Positions 1-9,270 of a stretch of DNA of 39,000 nucleotides are shown piece after piece. The notes beneath the pieces were generated by a model, which was not told the DNA's origin, ran no database searches, and saw only the letters and a list, made by a program, of their open reading frames with translations. Both the position numbers and the translations under genes were made by a program. The stretch comes from an uncultured Alistipes sp. GTDB lineage: Bacteria > Bacteroidota > Bacteroidia > Bacteroidales > Rikenellaceae. Where the stretch lies: NCBI GenBank assembly GCA_937880705.1, contig CALGRZ010000051.1, positions 1 through 39,000 on the forward strand. Reading direction: 5' to 3'. Positions within the stretch are counted from its first letter, which is position 1. Each line of letters opens with the position of its first letter.

Positions 1-187
1 TGGCATGCTCGTTGAACTTATGGTGCGAGTGCATGGGCTTCTCGATGCCCAAGTGGTGCAGCAGGTGCGACGTGGTGCGCGTATCCTCGGCAAGGATAAA
101 GTCTACGGAGCGCAATACGTTGATGGCGCGCAGGGTTATATCCTCCAGGTTGCCGATAGGTGTGGGTACTACATATAGCTTTGCCAT
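1..187 (-). CDS. rsmI: 16S rRNA 2'-O-ribose C1402 methyltransferase RsmI, N-terminal part
   Basis: Only the first 62 codons are present; the gene continues past the left edge. Starting at the ATG at 187 the protein opens [21 protein letters not shown] and later reads AEDTRTT, both hallmarks of RsmI, the SAM-dependent tetrapyrrole-methylase-fold enzyme that methylates the ribose of C1402 in the decoding centre of 16S rRNA. The start lies two bases after the stop codon of the upstream gene, so it is almost certainly co-transcribed and translationally close-coupled. Family members are usually about 220-290 residues, so roughly three quarters lies outside the window. The family call is secure; function is by homology. 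Confidence 0.93.
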   Translation of the reverse strand, partial: MAKLYVVPTPIGNLEDITLRAINVLRSVDFILAEDTRTTSHLLHHLGIEKPMHSHHKFNEHA

Positions 188-189
188 AG

Positions 190-1191
190 TTATGCCAATT
201 TACGTTCGATGAGCGAAACAAGCAGTTTGGCACCCTCCGAATCGGGGTTCCAAGCGAAGTTCTCGACGATGTATATCATACACTCGTCCAGGTCGTCAAA
301 CTCGTTGAGTGTGGCTATCGTATTCTCATACTTCGTGGCATCGCCATCGAAGAGGTCGCGTATCATCAAGAACTTATCGTTCAGGCCGATAGCCTTACCC
401 AGATCGGTGATGCGGTTAAAGGGTGTTGTGGGCTCATCCACCGTGGCCATCTTATCGGCCAACACCGTCACGTTGCTACCCAACACATCTCCCAGACGTA
501 CCGCCCCCTTAAGAGGCTCCACTGTCGCCATCTCCGCAGCCTTGGGCTGCTCCGCCTTGGGCTGCTCGATGGGGCGTGGCTCAACTGTCGTGGGCTCCGC
601 TTTAGGCTCTACGGCCTTGGGCTCTGCAACCGCCATGGGTGTTGTGTAGAGCGATATCATCTTACGGCTCTGTTTCGTGCGCACCGGAATATCATCAATA
701 TCGAAGAGACCACCCCCCAACGTCACCTTCACCGGCTCGGGCGCAGGCTCGGCAACCACCTCGGGCTCTGCAACCACTTCTGGTTCGGCAATAGGCTCGG
801 GCTCGGCAACGGGTTCGGGCTCCGCCTCAACCTCGGGTGTGACCTTTGGCTCAACCTCGGGTGTGACCTCTGGCTCAACGCTGCTATATGAACTCTCCGT
901 CGCAGGCTCGAAACGCTCCTCGTCGGTAAGGCCGAGAAGGGCATCTATATCGAGAACATCGTCAAGCTCATCGACCTGCTCCACTGCGGCAGGTGCTACG
1001 GCCATAGCCTCACCTACGCTGCGCTCGAGAGCGGGATCACCCTCGGCCTTCAGCAACTCCTCATAGATGCGGCGCAGGTGCTCGAGAGCCAAGTCGCGCT
1101 CAAGGGCGGCAACACCGCCTCGCTTCCAACCCTCAACAAGTGCGGTGACCTGCAAGAGCAACTCTTCAATCTTATTCAGTTCCATAGCCAT
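190..1191 (-). CDS. Acidic hypothetical protein with Pro-Glu-Val-Ala repeat linker
   Basis: I do not recognise a named family. Three parts are visible in 333 residues. A helical N-terminus (about 1-55) begins [21 protein letters not shown] long low-complexity acidic middle (about 95-160) is built of [10 protein letters not shown] and AEPEP/AEPEVV units, followed by a second [12 protein letters not shown] stretch after a short [19 protein letters not shown] island. A well-ordered C-terminus of about 90 residues contains [16 protein letters not shown]. No signal peptide or membrane segment is seen, so it is probably cytoplasmic. The C-terminal domain looks globular, with the middle acting as a tether. 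ATGs at 1191 and 1185 are both possible starts. It is sandwiched between a DUF4465 lipoprotein gene (13 bases) and rsmI (2 bases). Confidence 0.8.
   Translation of the reverse strand: MAMELNKIEELLLQVTALVEGWKRGGVAALERDLALEHLRRIYEELLKAEGDPALERSVGEAMAVAPAAVEQVDELDDVLDIDALLGLTDEERFEPATESSYSSVEPEVTPEVEPKVTPEVEAEPEPVAEPEPIAEPEVVAEPEVVAEPAPEPVKVTLGGGLFDIDDIPVRTKQSRKMISLYTTPMAVAEPKAVEPKAEPTTVEPRPIEQPKAEQPKAAEMATVEPLKGAVRLGDVLGSNVTVLADKMATVDEPTTPFNRITDLGKAIGLNDKFLMIRDLFDGDATKYENTIATLNEFDDLDECMIYIVENFAWNPDSEGAKLLVSLIERKLA
826..869 (-). repeat. 24-base in-frame tandem repeat in the acidic linker
   Basis: The 20-base segment starting at 826 recurs unchanged at 850, a period of 24 bases or eight codons. 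It encodes the repeated [12 protein letters not shown] unit in the linker of the acidic hypothetical protein. Further, more diverged Glu-Pro-rich units continue on both sides (about 720-845 and 550-640). Such repeats can change copy number by slippage without breaking the frame. Confidence 0.8.
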
Positions 1192-1204
1192 GGGTATTAC
1201 TCAA

Positions 1205-1918
1205 TTAAACCAACTCGAAGGTATAGGTCAAGTCATCCAGACAGATGTAGAGCGGCGTGTTGGCACCCCACTCACCCACATCCGTAGTCTCGATGCGGAT
1301 ACGCAGACCCCAAAGGCCACCCTTGAGCGACGATATATCTACCGTATCCCAGTCATCGGCCACAAAGCGTTTGCCGTCACGGTAGTCAACGATATAGTAA
1401 TCAACAACATCGCCCTCTGCAAGGTCGGCACCCAGCGCAATGAACGACACCTTGAGGTAGTCACCCTCGTCGAAGGCACGAGCGTAGGCATTACCCTCCA
1501 TGATGGCCTTGTAGCCAATCGTCGAGAGGTTGACACGCACGGTCTTAAACTGGTAGTAGCCATGGTAGCGACAGAGGATGTCGGTAGGGTCGTTATAGCT
1601 GTCGTAGTAGTAGACCATAAAGCAGTCACCCGACGCAGCCTCATCGTTATAGACACTATACTGGTTGTTGTACGAGGCATCCTCCATATCCTTCTTACGC
1701 GACTGTGCAAAGCCCGACCAGCTGCCATAGGTCTCGTCGTAGTTGTAGCTATACTCCAACATCTCCGACGAGTAGCCCAGCTGATAATCCGCCGTGGCAG
1801 GCAGGTTAAGCTCGAAGCTCTCAATCACCGTAGAGGTGAAAATCTTATCTTCCTCATTAGTCATATCGCAGCCAACCGCAAAGGCCGCAAGCAGTGAAAT
1901 AAGCAGTACTCTTCTCAT
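1205..1918 (-). CDS. DUF4465-domain lipoprotein
   Basis: A 237-residue protein with a signal peptide ending in the lipobox AVGC, so Cys17 should be lipidated. The rest matches the DUF4465 pattern as I know it: WSGFAQS near the front, an NQYSVYN/GDCFMVYYYD strand pair, a GDYLKVSFIALGAD stretch, VVDYYIVDYRDGK, DDWDTVDISSL, and the closing VGEWGANTPLYICLDDL. DUF4465 proteins are secreted or surface beta-sandwich proteins common in Bacteroidota, often near nutrient-uptake genes; no activity is established. Here it sits in a housekeeping run, 29 bases after lolA and 13 before the acidic hypothetical gene. Function unknown. Confidence 0.9.
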   Translation of the reverse strand: MRRVLLISLLAAFAVGCDMTNEEDKIFTSTVIESFELNLPATADYQLGYSSEMLEYSYNYDETYGSWSGFAQSRKKDMEDASYNNQYSVYNDEAASGDCFMVYYYDSYNDPTDILCRYHGYYQFKTVRVNLSTIGYKAIMEGNAYARAFDEGDYLKVSFIALGADLAEGDVVDYYIVDYRDGKRFVADDWDTVDISSLKGGLWGLRIRIETTDVGEWGANTPLYICLDDLTYTFELV

Positions 1919-1947
1919 AATTTATCTGAATTGTAGTCTTTCTATCG

Positions 1948-2550
1948 TTAAAGGTATGATACCAGGTCGTAGGCGCGATAGGCCTCCTTATTCCAGCGAG
2001 GCAGCTTCGCATCCGACACATCGGTCAGCGTAAGACGGATGGTCACCAGATCGCCATCGTAGTCGTAGACAATGGCTCGGGGCACTACCCTGCCATCCCT
2101 CTTGCCAAGGTTGAGGGCTATGTAGCTGATGCCCATATCCTCATCCAGCGGCTTAAGCAGAACTATAACACCATCCTCGAGGCTCTTGGCCACCGAGCTC
2201 TCAAACTGCTCGTCAACAAAGTCGAATGCGCGCGTAGGGTTTGTCAGCAGGTCCACCGACTCGCCATCCACAACATCCTCACTCACCTCCTTGCGCTCGT
2301 TGTTAATCTCGTAGCGCAGCCTACCATCGCTGTACACCTCCATAACACCAAGGGTGAGGTAGAAGCCATCGCCCTCGACCATAAAGTATCCGTCGAGGCT
2401 CTCACTCTCGGGCATCGCGACCGAGATATTCACACCAAAACGCTCACCAAGCGAGCTATCCAAGCCATCCAACCACTCACGAGCCGTGGTCTGCGCCGAG
2501 AGGCTCACCGCCCACAGCATGGCAACCAATATCAATGTACTCCTCTTCAT
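1948..2550 (-). CDS. lolA: LolA-like outer-membrane lipoprotein carrier protein
   Basis: A 200-residue exported protein with a cleavable signal peptide (MKRSTLILVAMLWAVSLSAQ). The mature part has the concave beta-sheet pattern of LolA-like carriers: GYFMVEGDGFYLTLGVMEVYSDG (the usual G-F-x-V-x-G-D-x-F... region) followed by the state of a cofactor-free protein. In Bacteroidota a LolA-like gene directly downstream of ftsK is a recurrent arrangement. LolA ferries lipoproteins across the periplasm to the outer membrane, fitting a genome with many lipoproteins. I chose the ATG at 2550; a GTG at 2565 in frame would add five residues (MNERR) ahead of an otherwise ideal signal peptide. It starts 18 bases after the ftsK stop. 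Confidence 0.82.
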   Translation of the reverse strand: MKRSTLILVAMLWAVSLSAQTTAREWLDGLDSSLGERFGVNISVAMPESESLDGYFMVEGDGFYLTLGVMEVYSDGRLRYEINNERKEVSEDVVDGESVDLLTNPTRAFDFVDEQFESSVAKSLEDGVIVLLKPLDEDMGISYIALNLGKRDGRVVPRAIVYDYDGDLVTIRLTLTDVSDAKLPRWNKEAYRAYDLVSYL

Positions 2551-2568
2551 ACGTCTTTCATTCACAGT

Positions 2569-5151
2569 TTAAGACAAACCCATATCCTGCAGCTTGGCCT
2601 CCAGCGAGGGGAGGTCATAGAACTTTATCTCGCGGGCCTTCGAGCCTATCTGCGGGCCTACGATACCGGCACGCTCCAGCTGCAACATGATACGTCCGGC
2701 ACGGTTGAAGCCCACCTCGAAGTTACGCTGTATCATAGAGGTTGAGATAACACCACTGGACACCGCCTCGCGGGCAATCTCCGCAAACTTGGGGTCATAC
2801 TTCTGGGGGGCACCACTCTCCTCGCTGCCAAACGAGCTGGGCTGCTCGCTACCCGCCTCGGGGGTGTAGTCCGGCAGGTTGTAGGCCGAGGTGTAGCCCT
2901 GCTGACGGCCGATATGCTCCACGATACTCTCCACCTCGGGGGTGTCGACAAAGGCGCACTGTATGCGGGTCAGCTCACCACCATTGGACAACAACATATC
3001 GCCACGGCCGATAAGCTGGTTGGCACCGGGCTGGTCGATGATCGTGCGCGAGTCGGTCATCTGCATCACACGGAAGGCGATACGCGCAGGGAAGTTGGCC
3101 TTGATACCACCCGTGATGACACGCACATCGGGACGCTGCGTGGCTACGATGAGGTGAATACCGATGGCACGGGCCTTCTGCGCAAGACGCATAACGGGGG
3201 CCTCGACCTCCTTGGCGGTCATGATCAGGTCGGCAAACTCGTCGATGACCACTACGATATAGGGCAAGAACCTATGTCCGTGCTCGGGGTTAAGGCGACG
3301 GTTGAGGAACTTCTCGTTATACTCCACAATATTCTTGGCATGGGCCGTCTTGCAGAGCTCCAGACGGTTAGACATCTCGGTTACCAGCGCATTGAGCGTA
3401 TAGACAGCCTTCTTGGGGTCGGTGACAATGGCATCATCCTCCGACTCCATCTTGGCCAAGAAGTGTTTCTCCAACTTCTGGTAGAGCGAGAACTCCACCA
3501 TCTTGGGGTCGACAAGCACAAACTTAAGCTCGGCAGGGTGCTTCCTGTAGAGCAGCGATGTGATGATGGCGTTCAGACCCACCGACTTACCCTGACCCGT
3601 AGCACCTGCCACCAACAGGTGAGGCATCTTGGCAAGGTCGAAGGTATAGTTCTCGTTCTGGATGGTACGACCGATAACCACCGGCAGCTCGGCACGCGAC
3701 TGCTGGAACTCCTCGGAGCAGATGGCCGAGTACATCGACACCACCTGCTTGGTCTGGTTGGGCACCTCGATGCCGATAGTGCCACGACCCGGTATAGGTG
3801 CAATAATGCGGATGCCCAACGCCTTGAGGCTCTGGGCAATATCGTTCTCCAGACCCTGAATCTTCGATATCTTAACACCCTGCTCCTGCACAATCTCATA
3901 GAGCGTGACAGTGGGGCCCACCGTGGCATGCATACTGCGGATGGGGATGCCGAAGTTGAGCAGTGTCTCGCGGATACGCTCCTTGTTCTCGAATATCTCG
4001 CGCTCATCAATCTCGCTCTTCGACTTATGGTCGACAAGCAGCGAGGGCGTAGGCGGACGATAGTCATAGAGGTCACTCATGGGGTTGTAGAGGTCGCCCT
4101 CGATATCCTCCTCATCGAGCTGCTTAACCTCGTTCTGCTCGACGGTAACAACCAAGCCCTCCTCCTCTATAGGCTCAACGCCCAGCACCGAGGCTACATC
4201 CATAGGCTCAAGGGGCTTATCGCCATCCAACGGCACCACGGTGAAGCCCTCGTGGAGTGACTCCTCCTCGGCAGGTGCGACAGCCTCATCGACACTCTCT
4301 GGCTCATCGACGGTGGCCACAACCTCACCCTCTGTGTTGGCCTCGGCCACAGCCTCAACGGTAAATACGGGCCCGGGTGCGACGTGCTCAACCGTAGCAG
4401 GTTGCTCGGCCACGGCCTCATCCTCGGCCACATCGTCGGCCACATCGTCGGCCTCGTTCACATCACGCTTTGCGGATCTCTCGGCGGTGGTGTGTACCTT
4501 ACCCCACACCCACTTTGCAGCACCGCTCATGCCATCGGCAACGTGCTCACCCGCATTATCCACCACCGTGAGGAAGTTGCGGTTGATGAACAGACCCGTA
4601 AGCAACCAGCCGGCGATGATAATCAGCAGCGTGCCCACTCTGCCCACCAGACTACGAAGGCCTGCCGACATGGCCAGACCATACTCGCCTCCAAGTCCCG
4701 AGCCGAAGAGATCCCAGCGTGTCGAGAAGAGGTAGGCCATGGTCAACGAGCCAAGCAGCAGCACCAGCACGAGGCTTAAGGCGAAGTGGTTTAGCTTCAA
4801 AGGCTTATAGCGGAAGAGTCGCCAACCCAGAACAGTGATGATGATGGGTATGACGATGGCAAAGAGGCCGAAGCCACCACCCACCAGGGCGTGCGCCACC
4901 TTGGCACCCATCTCGCCACATACGTTCTTGATGCGGGGTGCGGCAATGGCATTCTCCTGTGCCATGAGCGAGCTCATATCCTCCTGCCAATAGAAGATGT
5001 AGGATACGATAGAGCAGAAGATAAAGACACCCAGCGACAGCAGCACAAAGCCTGCTATCCAGCGTATATTTTCGCGCATCGTCGTAGGCTGCGGCTCGTC
5101 GCTCACGCCCTTGCGCGCGCGTGTCTGTTTTGGTTTGTTATCCTTTGACAT
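2569..5151 (-). CDS. ftsK: DNA translocase FtsK
   Basis: An 860-residue septal DNA pump that clears and aligns sister chromosomes at division. Four membrane segments are visible (about 29-54, 89-110, 122-142, 171-190), then an acidic Glu/Val/Ala-rich linker (about 225-370), then the motor. Walker A is GATGQGKS at 516-523 and Walker B VVVIDE at 633-638. The C-terminal winged-helix gamma domain (about 786-850) contains FNRAGRIMLQLERAGIVGPQ, the part that in other bacteria reads polar guide sequences and activates XerCD. Length and domain order are normal. It lies 22 bases after murI and just before lolA. In E. coli FtsK contacts the ParC subunit of topoisomerase IV; both topo IV genes lie in the same run here. 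Confidence 0.97.
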   Translation of the reverse strand: MSKDNKPKQTRARKGVSDEPQPTTMRENIRWIAGFVLLSLGVFIFCSIVSYIFYWQEDMSSLMAQENAIAAPRIKNVCGEMGAKVAHALVGGGFGLFAIVIPIIITVLGWRLFRYKPLKLNHFALSLVLVLLLGSLTMAYLFSTRWDLFGSGLGGEYGLAMSAGLRSLVGRVGTLLIIIAGWLLTGLFINRNFLTVVDNAGEHVADGMSGAAKWVWGKVHTTAERSAKRDVNEADDVADDVAEDEAVAEQPATVEHVAPGPVFTVEAVAEANTEGEVVATVDEPESVDEAVAPAEEESLHEGFTVVPLDGDKPLEPMDVASVLGVEPIEEEGLVVTVEQNEVKQLDEEDIEGDLYNPMSDLYDYRPPTPSLLVDHKSKSEIDEREIFENKERIRETLLNFGIPIRSMHATVGPTVTLYEIVQEQGVKISKIQGLENDIAQSLKALGIRIIAPIPGRGTIGIEVPNQTKQVVSMYSAICSEEFQQSRAELPVVIGRTIQNENYTFDLAKMPHLLVAGATGQGKSVGLNAIITSLLYRKHPAELKFVLVDPKMVEFSLYQKLEKHFLAKMESEDDAIVTDPKKAVYTLNALVTEMSNRLELCKTAHAKNIVEYNEKFLNRRLNPEHGHRFLPYIVVVIDEFADLIMTAKEVEAPVMRLAQKARAIGIHLIVATQRPDVRVITGGIKANFPARIAFRVMQMTDSRTIIDQPGANQLIGRGDMLLSNGGELTRIQCAFVDTPEVESIVEHIGRQQGYTSAYNLPDYTPEAGSEQPSSFGSEESGAPQKYDPKFAEIAREAVSSGVISTSMIQRNFEVGFNRAGRIMLQLERAGIVGPQIGSKAREIKFYDLPSLEAKLQDMGLS

Positions 5152-5173
5152 AGTAGTGGTTATAATCTCAAAA

Positions 5174-5956
5174 TTAAAGTGTTAACATACTCCGTTCTGC
5201 CTTTCTTGCGAGGCGTTGGCGGTAGCTCTCATCCTTGAACGTAAGGAAGTCATAGGTCGGCTTGTGGCCGGCCTCCGCGCGCAGGTCATAACGCTCGAGC
5301 AGCCACTCGACACGTCGTGCCACAGCCTCGCCCGAGTCGATAATCTCGATGGCGTGACCCTCGACCACACGTTCGATAAGCGGACGCAGGAAGGGGTAGT
5401 GCGTACAGCCCAAGACGATACGGTCGATACCCTTGTCGAGCAGCGGTGCTACAACCTCGCGCACCTTACGCTCGGCAACATCGCTCTGCTCCATATCCTC
5501 CTCGACAAGCTCCACAAAGTCGCGCCCCACAACCTTAAGCACCTCGACATCGGCCGAGTAACGCTCTGCCGTGCGCAGAAACATATCGCTCTTGAGACTA
5601 TGCTCCGTGGCCAGCACCGCAATGCGACGTGTAACGCTACCCAGACATGCTGGCTTCACGGCCGGCTCGAGACCCACGATAGGTATGTCTGAGAAACGCT
5701 CACGCAGGTGGTCGACAGCCGCCGTGGTAGCCGTATTGCAGCCGACAACAACCATCTTCACACCTCGGCTCAAGAGGTGCTCCACGGCCTCGACAGCAAA
5801 CGAGGTTATCTGCTCGCGGCTACGGCCTCCATAGGGGCAGTTCTTGCCATCGCCGAGGTACAACAACGACTCCTCGGGCAGTCGTCGCCGTATCTCTCGC
5901 CACACGGACAGACCCCCGAAACCGGAATCATATACACCTATCGGCCCATTATTCAT
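5174..5956 (-). CDS. murI: Glutamate racemase MurI
   Basis: A 260-residue enzyme interconverting L- and D-glutamate to supply D-Glu for peptidoglycan. Catalytic features are present: DSGFGG with Asp10, VGCNTATT with Cys73 and LGCTHYPFL with Cys184, the two-cysteine acid/base pair. Two motifs are variant: the usual YxGDxxRxPYG region reads YLGDGKNCPYG, and the usual LATxGTxxS reads LATEHSLKS, replacing a Gly-Thr by His-Ser. These look like subfamily differences and not damage, since the frame is intact and full length. The start overlaps the end of aroK by eight bases, so the two are probably translationally coupled. Confidence 0.95.
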   Translation of the reverse strand: MNNGPIGVYDSGFGGLSVWREIRRRLPEESLLYLGDGKNCPYGGRSREQITSFAVEAVEHLLSRGVKMVVVGCNTATTAAVDHLRERFSDIPIVGLEPAVKPACLGSVTRRIAVLATEHSLKSDMFLRTAERYSADVEVLKVVGRDFVELVEEDMEQSDVAERKVREVVAPLLDKGIDRIVLGCTHYPFLRPLIERVVEGHAIEIIDSGEAVARRVEWLLERYDLRAEAGHKPTYDFLTFKDESYRQRLARKAERSMLTL

Positions 5957-6479
5957 AGAGCAGTCTATCTATTTGTTTTACAATCTCTTCAACAGCATCA
6001 TCGTCACTGAGCGTGGTACACTCCACCGTTATTGCGGCCTTCCGGTAGTGGGGCTCACGCTCGGCCATCTGGTGGCGCATAAACTCCAAGAGTTCACCAT
6101 CGCTCTTACCGCGGAACATGGGTCGTTTCTCGCGGCCATAGTCAGAGAGTCGCAGCAGTATCTGCTCGGGTGCGCGACGCAGATAGATCGTCACACCCTC
6201 GCCACTCATCCACTCCATATTATCGCGCCACGTCGCCAGCCCTCCGCCCGTCGAGACTACAGCCTCGTCGGTCTCGCGCACGATGGCCTCGATGGTGGCC
6301 CGCTCGCGCACTCTGAAGCCCTCCTCACCCTCGCGGGCGAAGATATCCGCAACGCTCATCATAGCCCCCTGCTCGACACGCTGGTCGGTGTCGATAAAGC
6401 GCATACCCAGCCTGCGTGCCAGACGGCGACCCATGGAGCTCTTGCCCGAGCCTGCATATCCCACCAAGAAGAGCAACAT
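5949..6479 (-). CDS. aroK: Shikimate kinase
   Basis: A 176-residue kinase that phosphorylates shikimate at O3 in aromatic amino acid synthesis. The P-loop is GYAGSGKS (residues 7-14). The shikimate-binding Asp lies in RFIDTD (about 30-32), with Arg in FRVRE (about 55-58) and the STGGGLA loop (about 79-85). The lid region carries KRPMFRG. Size and motif order fit the AroK/AroL family. It starts 13 bases after parC and overlaps murI by eight bases, so it is inside the long run of genes beginning with plsC. Confidence 0.96.
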   Translation of the reverse strand: MLLFLVGYAGSGKSSMGRRLARRLGMRFIDTDQRVEQGAMMSVADIFAREGEEGFRVRERATIEAIVRETDEAVVSTGGGLATWRDNMEWMSGEGVTIYLRRAPEQILLRLSDYGREKRPMFRGKSDGELLEFMRHQMAEREPHYRKAAITVECTTLSDDDAVEEIVKQIDRLLYE

Positions 6480-6492
6480 AGCCTACACCGTA

Positions 6493-9270
6493 TTAGAAGA
6501 GGTCAAGCTGTGCAGCCGTAAAGCTACTATCATCGACCTCGACCTTCGAGCGGTAGTCGACCGTAGGGTCAACCTTAATGTCGTCACCCATCAGCTCATC
6601 GACATCGATCGACTCCTCGACAAGTGCTGCATCCTCCACAAGCTCATCGGCAGAGGTAACATCCTCCACATCAACCTCATCGGCATCCTCCATATCAACC
6701 TCCTCGGGCTCTTCGGGCTCGATGAATGTCAAGCGCGCAACATCGTAGGTCGTCAGACGCTTACCCTTGGCACGGTGGCTCTTGACGGCGATAAACTCAT
6801 CGACATCGATAATCTCCATCGGTCGTTGTGAGTGCTGGCCGCCAAACTCTATGGATAGCTTGGCACCCGCCTTGTCACAGATGGCAACAAACGACATCGG
6901 CGCGCCCTCCTCGAGGAACCACTGCGTCTTCTCGCTCGCCTCGAGCGGGAAGCGTTTCATGTAGTAGTACTTCTGCTCGCCATCGTAGTAGCACAGGGCA
7001 TATATAGCATCCTTGCGGTAACGCTCCACACGGATGGTGTCATCGGGGAAGTGCTGCTGGAGGTCGAAGCCCGTGATGTAGTACTGGTTCTTCTTGGTCC
7101 ACACCACAATCTTGTCATCGCCCTTGAACTCGCCGATCAGGATGCCTCGGCCGTCGGTATTGAGGCGACGTACATCCTCGTCGTACCATATATTCTGGCC
7201 TCCGAGTGTCGAGGTGCCCTTCTCCTTGAGCACAATCTTGTTTATCGAGTAGCGCGTAACCAGATTACCCACACTCTGGCGACCCTTGATAGCCAGGGTC
7301 GAGAGGTCGAGGTCTATGATGCACTTCTTAAGGCGTGCTCTGGGGCGCAGGTATATCTTGAGTACCTCGGCCTCGCCATTGGGGTTGACCGAGAGGTAAA
7401 GCAGCTCGCTCTTGGGCGTACCCTTCGTAAGGTCGTACTCCTTGTCGCGCGTGATGGACTTGATGGCACAACGCTTCATCATGATGGCACCACCACGGCC
7501 ATCGCGGTAGAGCATATTGTAGATCGTGCGCTCGTCGTTACGCTTGAAGACACCGATATAGTAGATGCCCTTGTCGAAGAAGGCCTTGTCCGAGATCTTG
7601 GTGATCTTATAGCGGCCATCCTTCAATATTACGATCACATCGTCGATATTCGAGCAGTCGCAGACAAACTCCGAGTCCTTCATGCTCTTGCCATAGCCGA
7701 AGAAGCCCTCGGCACGGTCTACATAGAGCTTGGCATTCGACGATGCCACCTTCCACGCCTCGATAGTGTCGAAGGCGCGTATCTCGGTGCGACGCTCCTT
7801 GCCCGCAGCATACTTCGACTTGATGCGCTCGTAGTAGGCTATCGTGTAGTCGGTCAGGTTGGCAAGATCATGCTTGGTCTGCTTGATGTCGGCCTCGATC
7901 TGCTTAATCTCATTGTCGGCCTTCTCCGAGTCGTAGCGCGAGATGCGGATAAACTTAAGCTCGGTGAGTCGCTGCACATCCTCGAGGGTGACCTCGCGGC
8001 GCAGCCTCTTCTTAAAGGGCTCGAGACCTCCGTCGACCGCCTCATAGGCAGCCTCGCGTGTACGGCAGCCCTCGATGAGCTGGTAGAGCTTATTCTCGAT
8101 GAAGATACGCTCGAGCGAGGCGGCATGCCATGCGCCATTCAGCTCGTCGAGTTTGATCTCCAACTCCTTGCCCAGCAGCGCGCGCGTGTGCTCGGTCGAG
8201 TGGCGCAGGATATCGCTCACGCCCATAAACACCGGCTTATCGTCGACAATGACACAGGCGTTGGGCGAGATGCTCACCTCGCAGTCGGTGAAGGCGTAGA
8301 GCGCATCGATGGTCTTATCCGACGACTCGTCGGCAGCCACCTGGATGATGATCTCCACCTTCTCGGCCGTGTTGTCATCGACCTTCTTGATCTTTATCTT
8401 ACCCTTATCGTTGGCCTTGATAATAGAGTCCTTGATGCTCTCCGAGTTGGTCGAGAAGGGTATCTCGGTGATGGCCAGCGTGCGCTTGTCGATCTTCGAG
8501 ATGCGGGCACGCACCCTGATGGTACCACCTCGCAGACCATCGTTGTAGTTGGTAGCATCCATGATACCGCCCGTCTGAAAGTCGGGCAAGAGGGTGAACT
8601 CCTCGCCACGCAGATAGGCTATCGAGGCGTTGATCAGCTCCACAAAGTTGTGAGGCAGGATCTTCGAGGCCAGACCGACGGCAATACCCTCGGTACCCTG
8701 TGCCAACAACAGCGGGAACTTCACAGGCAGGGTCACAGGCTCCTCCTTGCGGCCATCATAGGCCAACATCCACTCCGTAGTCTTCTTGTTGTAGACCACG
8801 TCGAGGGCAAACTTCGAGAGGCGCGCCTCGATATAACGTGCGGCAGCGGCAGCATCACCCGTGAGGATGTTACCCCAGTTACCCTGCGTGTCGATGAGCA
8901 GACCCTTCTGTCCGAGCTGCACCAACGCATCCTTTATCGAAGCGTCACCATGGGGGTGGTACTGCATGGCCTGACCCACGATGTTGGCCACCTTGTTGTA
9001 GCGACCATCCTCCACACACTTCATAGCATGCAGAATACGACGCTGCACAGGCTTCAGACCATCCTCCAGGTGGGGCACGGCACGCTCCAGGATAACATAC
9101 GAGGCGTAGTCCAAGTACCAATTACGGTACATGCCCGTCATCGTACGCACCTCACTTCTGGCAGAGGTGATATGGTCGTAACGTCCCGTAGCCACGCCAT
9201 CGACTACGTCGTCGCTCTCTGTCGTAGCCACCACATCCGTCTGCTCCAATATATCCTTGTTCTCCTCCAT
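6493..9270 (-). CDS. parC: DNA topoisomerase IV subunit A (ParC)
   Basis: A 925-residue type IIA topoisomerase subunit that cleaves and rejoins DNA to decatenate replicated chromosomes. The catalytic tyrosine is Tyr146 in AAARYIEARL. The quinolone-binding region reads YHPHGDASIKDALV, with Ala where GyrA/ParC of E. coli has Ser. A coiled coil (about 440-500) and a C-terminal beta-pinwheel follow. I call ParC and not GyrA because no clear GyrA box (QRRGGKG) is seen and it pairs with a ParE-length subunit. The tail from about 845 is very acidic and ends in AAQLDLF, a beta-clamp-binding-like pentapeptide. The start codon shares one base with the parE stop. Confidence 0.94.
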   Translation of the reverse strand: MEENKDILEQTDVVATTESDDVVDGVATGRYDHITSARSEVRTMTGMYRNWYLDYASYVILERAVPHLEDGLKPVQRRILHAMKCVEDGRYNKVANIVGQAMQYHPHGDASIKDALVQLGQKGLLIDTQGNWGNILTGDAAAAARYIEARLSKFALDVVYNKKTTEWMLAYDGRKEEPVTLPVKFPLLLAQGTEGIAVGLASKILPHNFVELINASIAYLRGEEFTLLPDFQTGGIMDATNYNDGLRGGTIRVRARISKIDKRTLAITEIPFSTNSESIKDSIIKANDKGKIKIKKVDDNTAEKVEIIIQVAADESSDKTIDALYAFTDCEVSISPNACVIVDDKPVFMGVSDILRHSTEHTRALLGKELEIKLDELNGAWHAASLERIFIENKLYQLIEGCRTREAAYEAVDGGLEPFKKRLRREVTLEDVQRLTELKFIRISRYDSEKADNEIKQIEADIKQTKHDLANLTDYTIAYYERIKSKYAAGKERRTEIRAFDTIEAWKVASSNAKLYVDRAEGFFGYGKSMKDSEFVCDCSNIDDVIVILKDGRYKITKISDKAFFDKGIYYIGVFKRNDERTIYNMLYRDGRGGAIMMKRCAIKSITRDKEYDLTKGTPKSELLYLSVNPNGEAEVLKIYLRPRARLKKCIIDLDLSTLAIKGRQSVGNLVTRYSINKIVLKEKGTSTLGGQNIWYDEDVRRLNTDGRGILIGEFKGDDKIVVWTKKNQYYITGFDLQQHFPDDTIRVERYRKDAIYALCYYDGEQKYYYMKRFPLEASEKTQWFLEEGAPMSFVAICDKAGAKLSIEFGGQHSQRPMEIIDVDEFIAVKSHRAKGKRLTTYDVARLTFIEPEEPEEVDMEDADEVDVEDVTSADELVEDAALVEESIDVDELMGDDIKVDPTVDYRSKVEVDDSSFTAAQLDLF

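Noticed and set aside
2914..4260. A 448-codon plus-strand open frame opposite ftsK
   Set aside because: Shadow of ftsK for the same reason; no start context or domain.
5949..5956. aroK/murI overlap as a sign of frameshift or fusion
   Set aside because: Both proteins are full length with normal motifs at both ends; an 8-base overlap is ordinary translational coupling.
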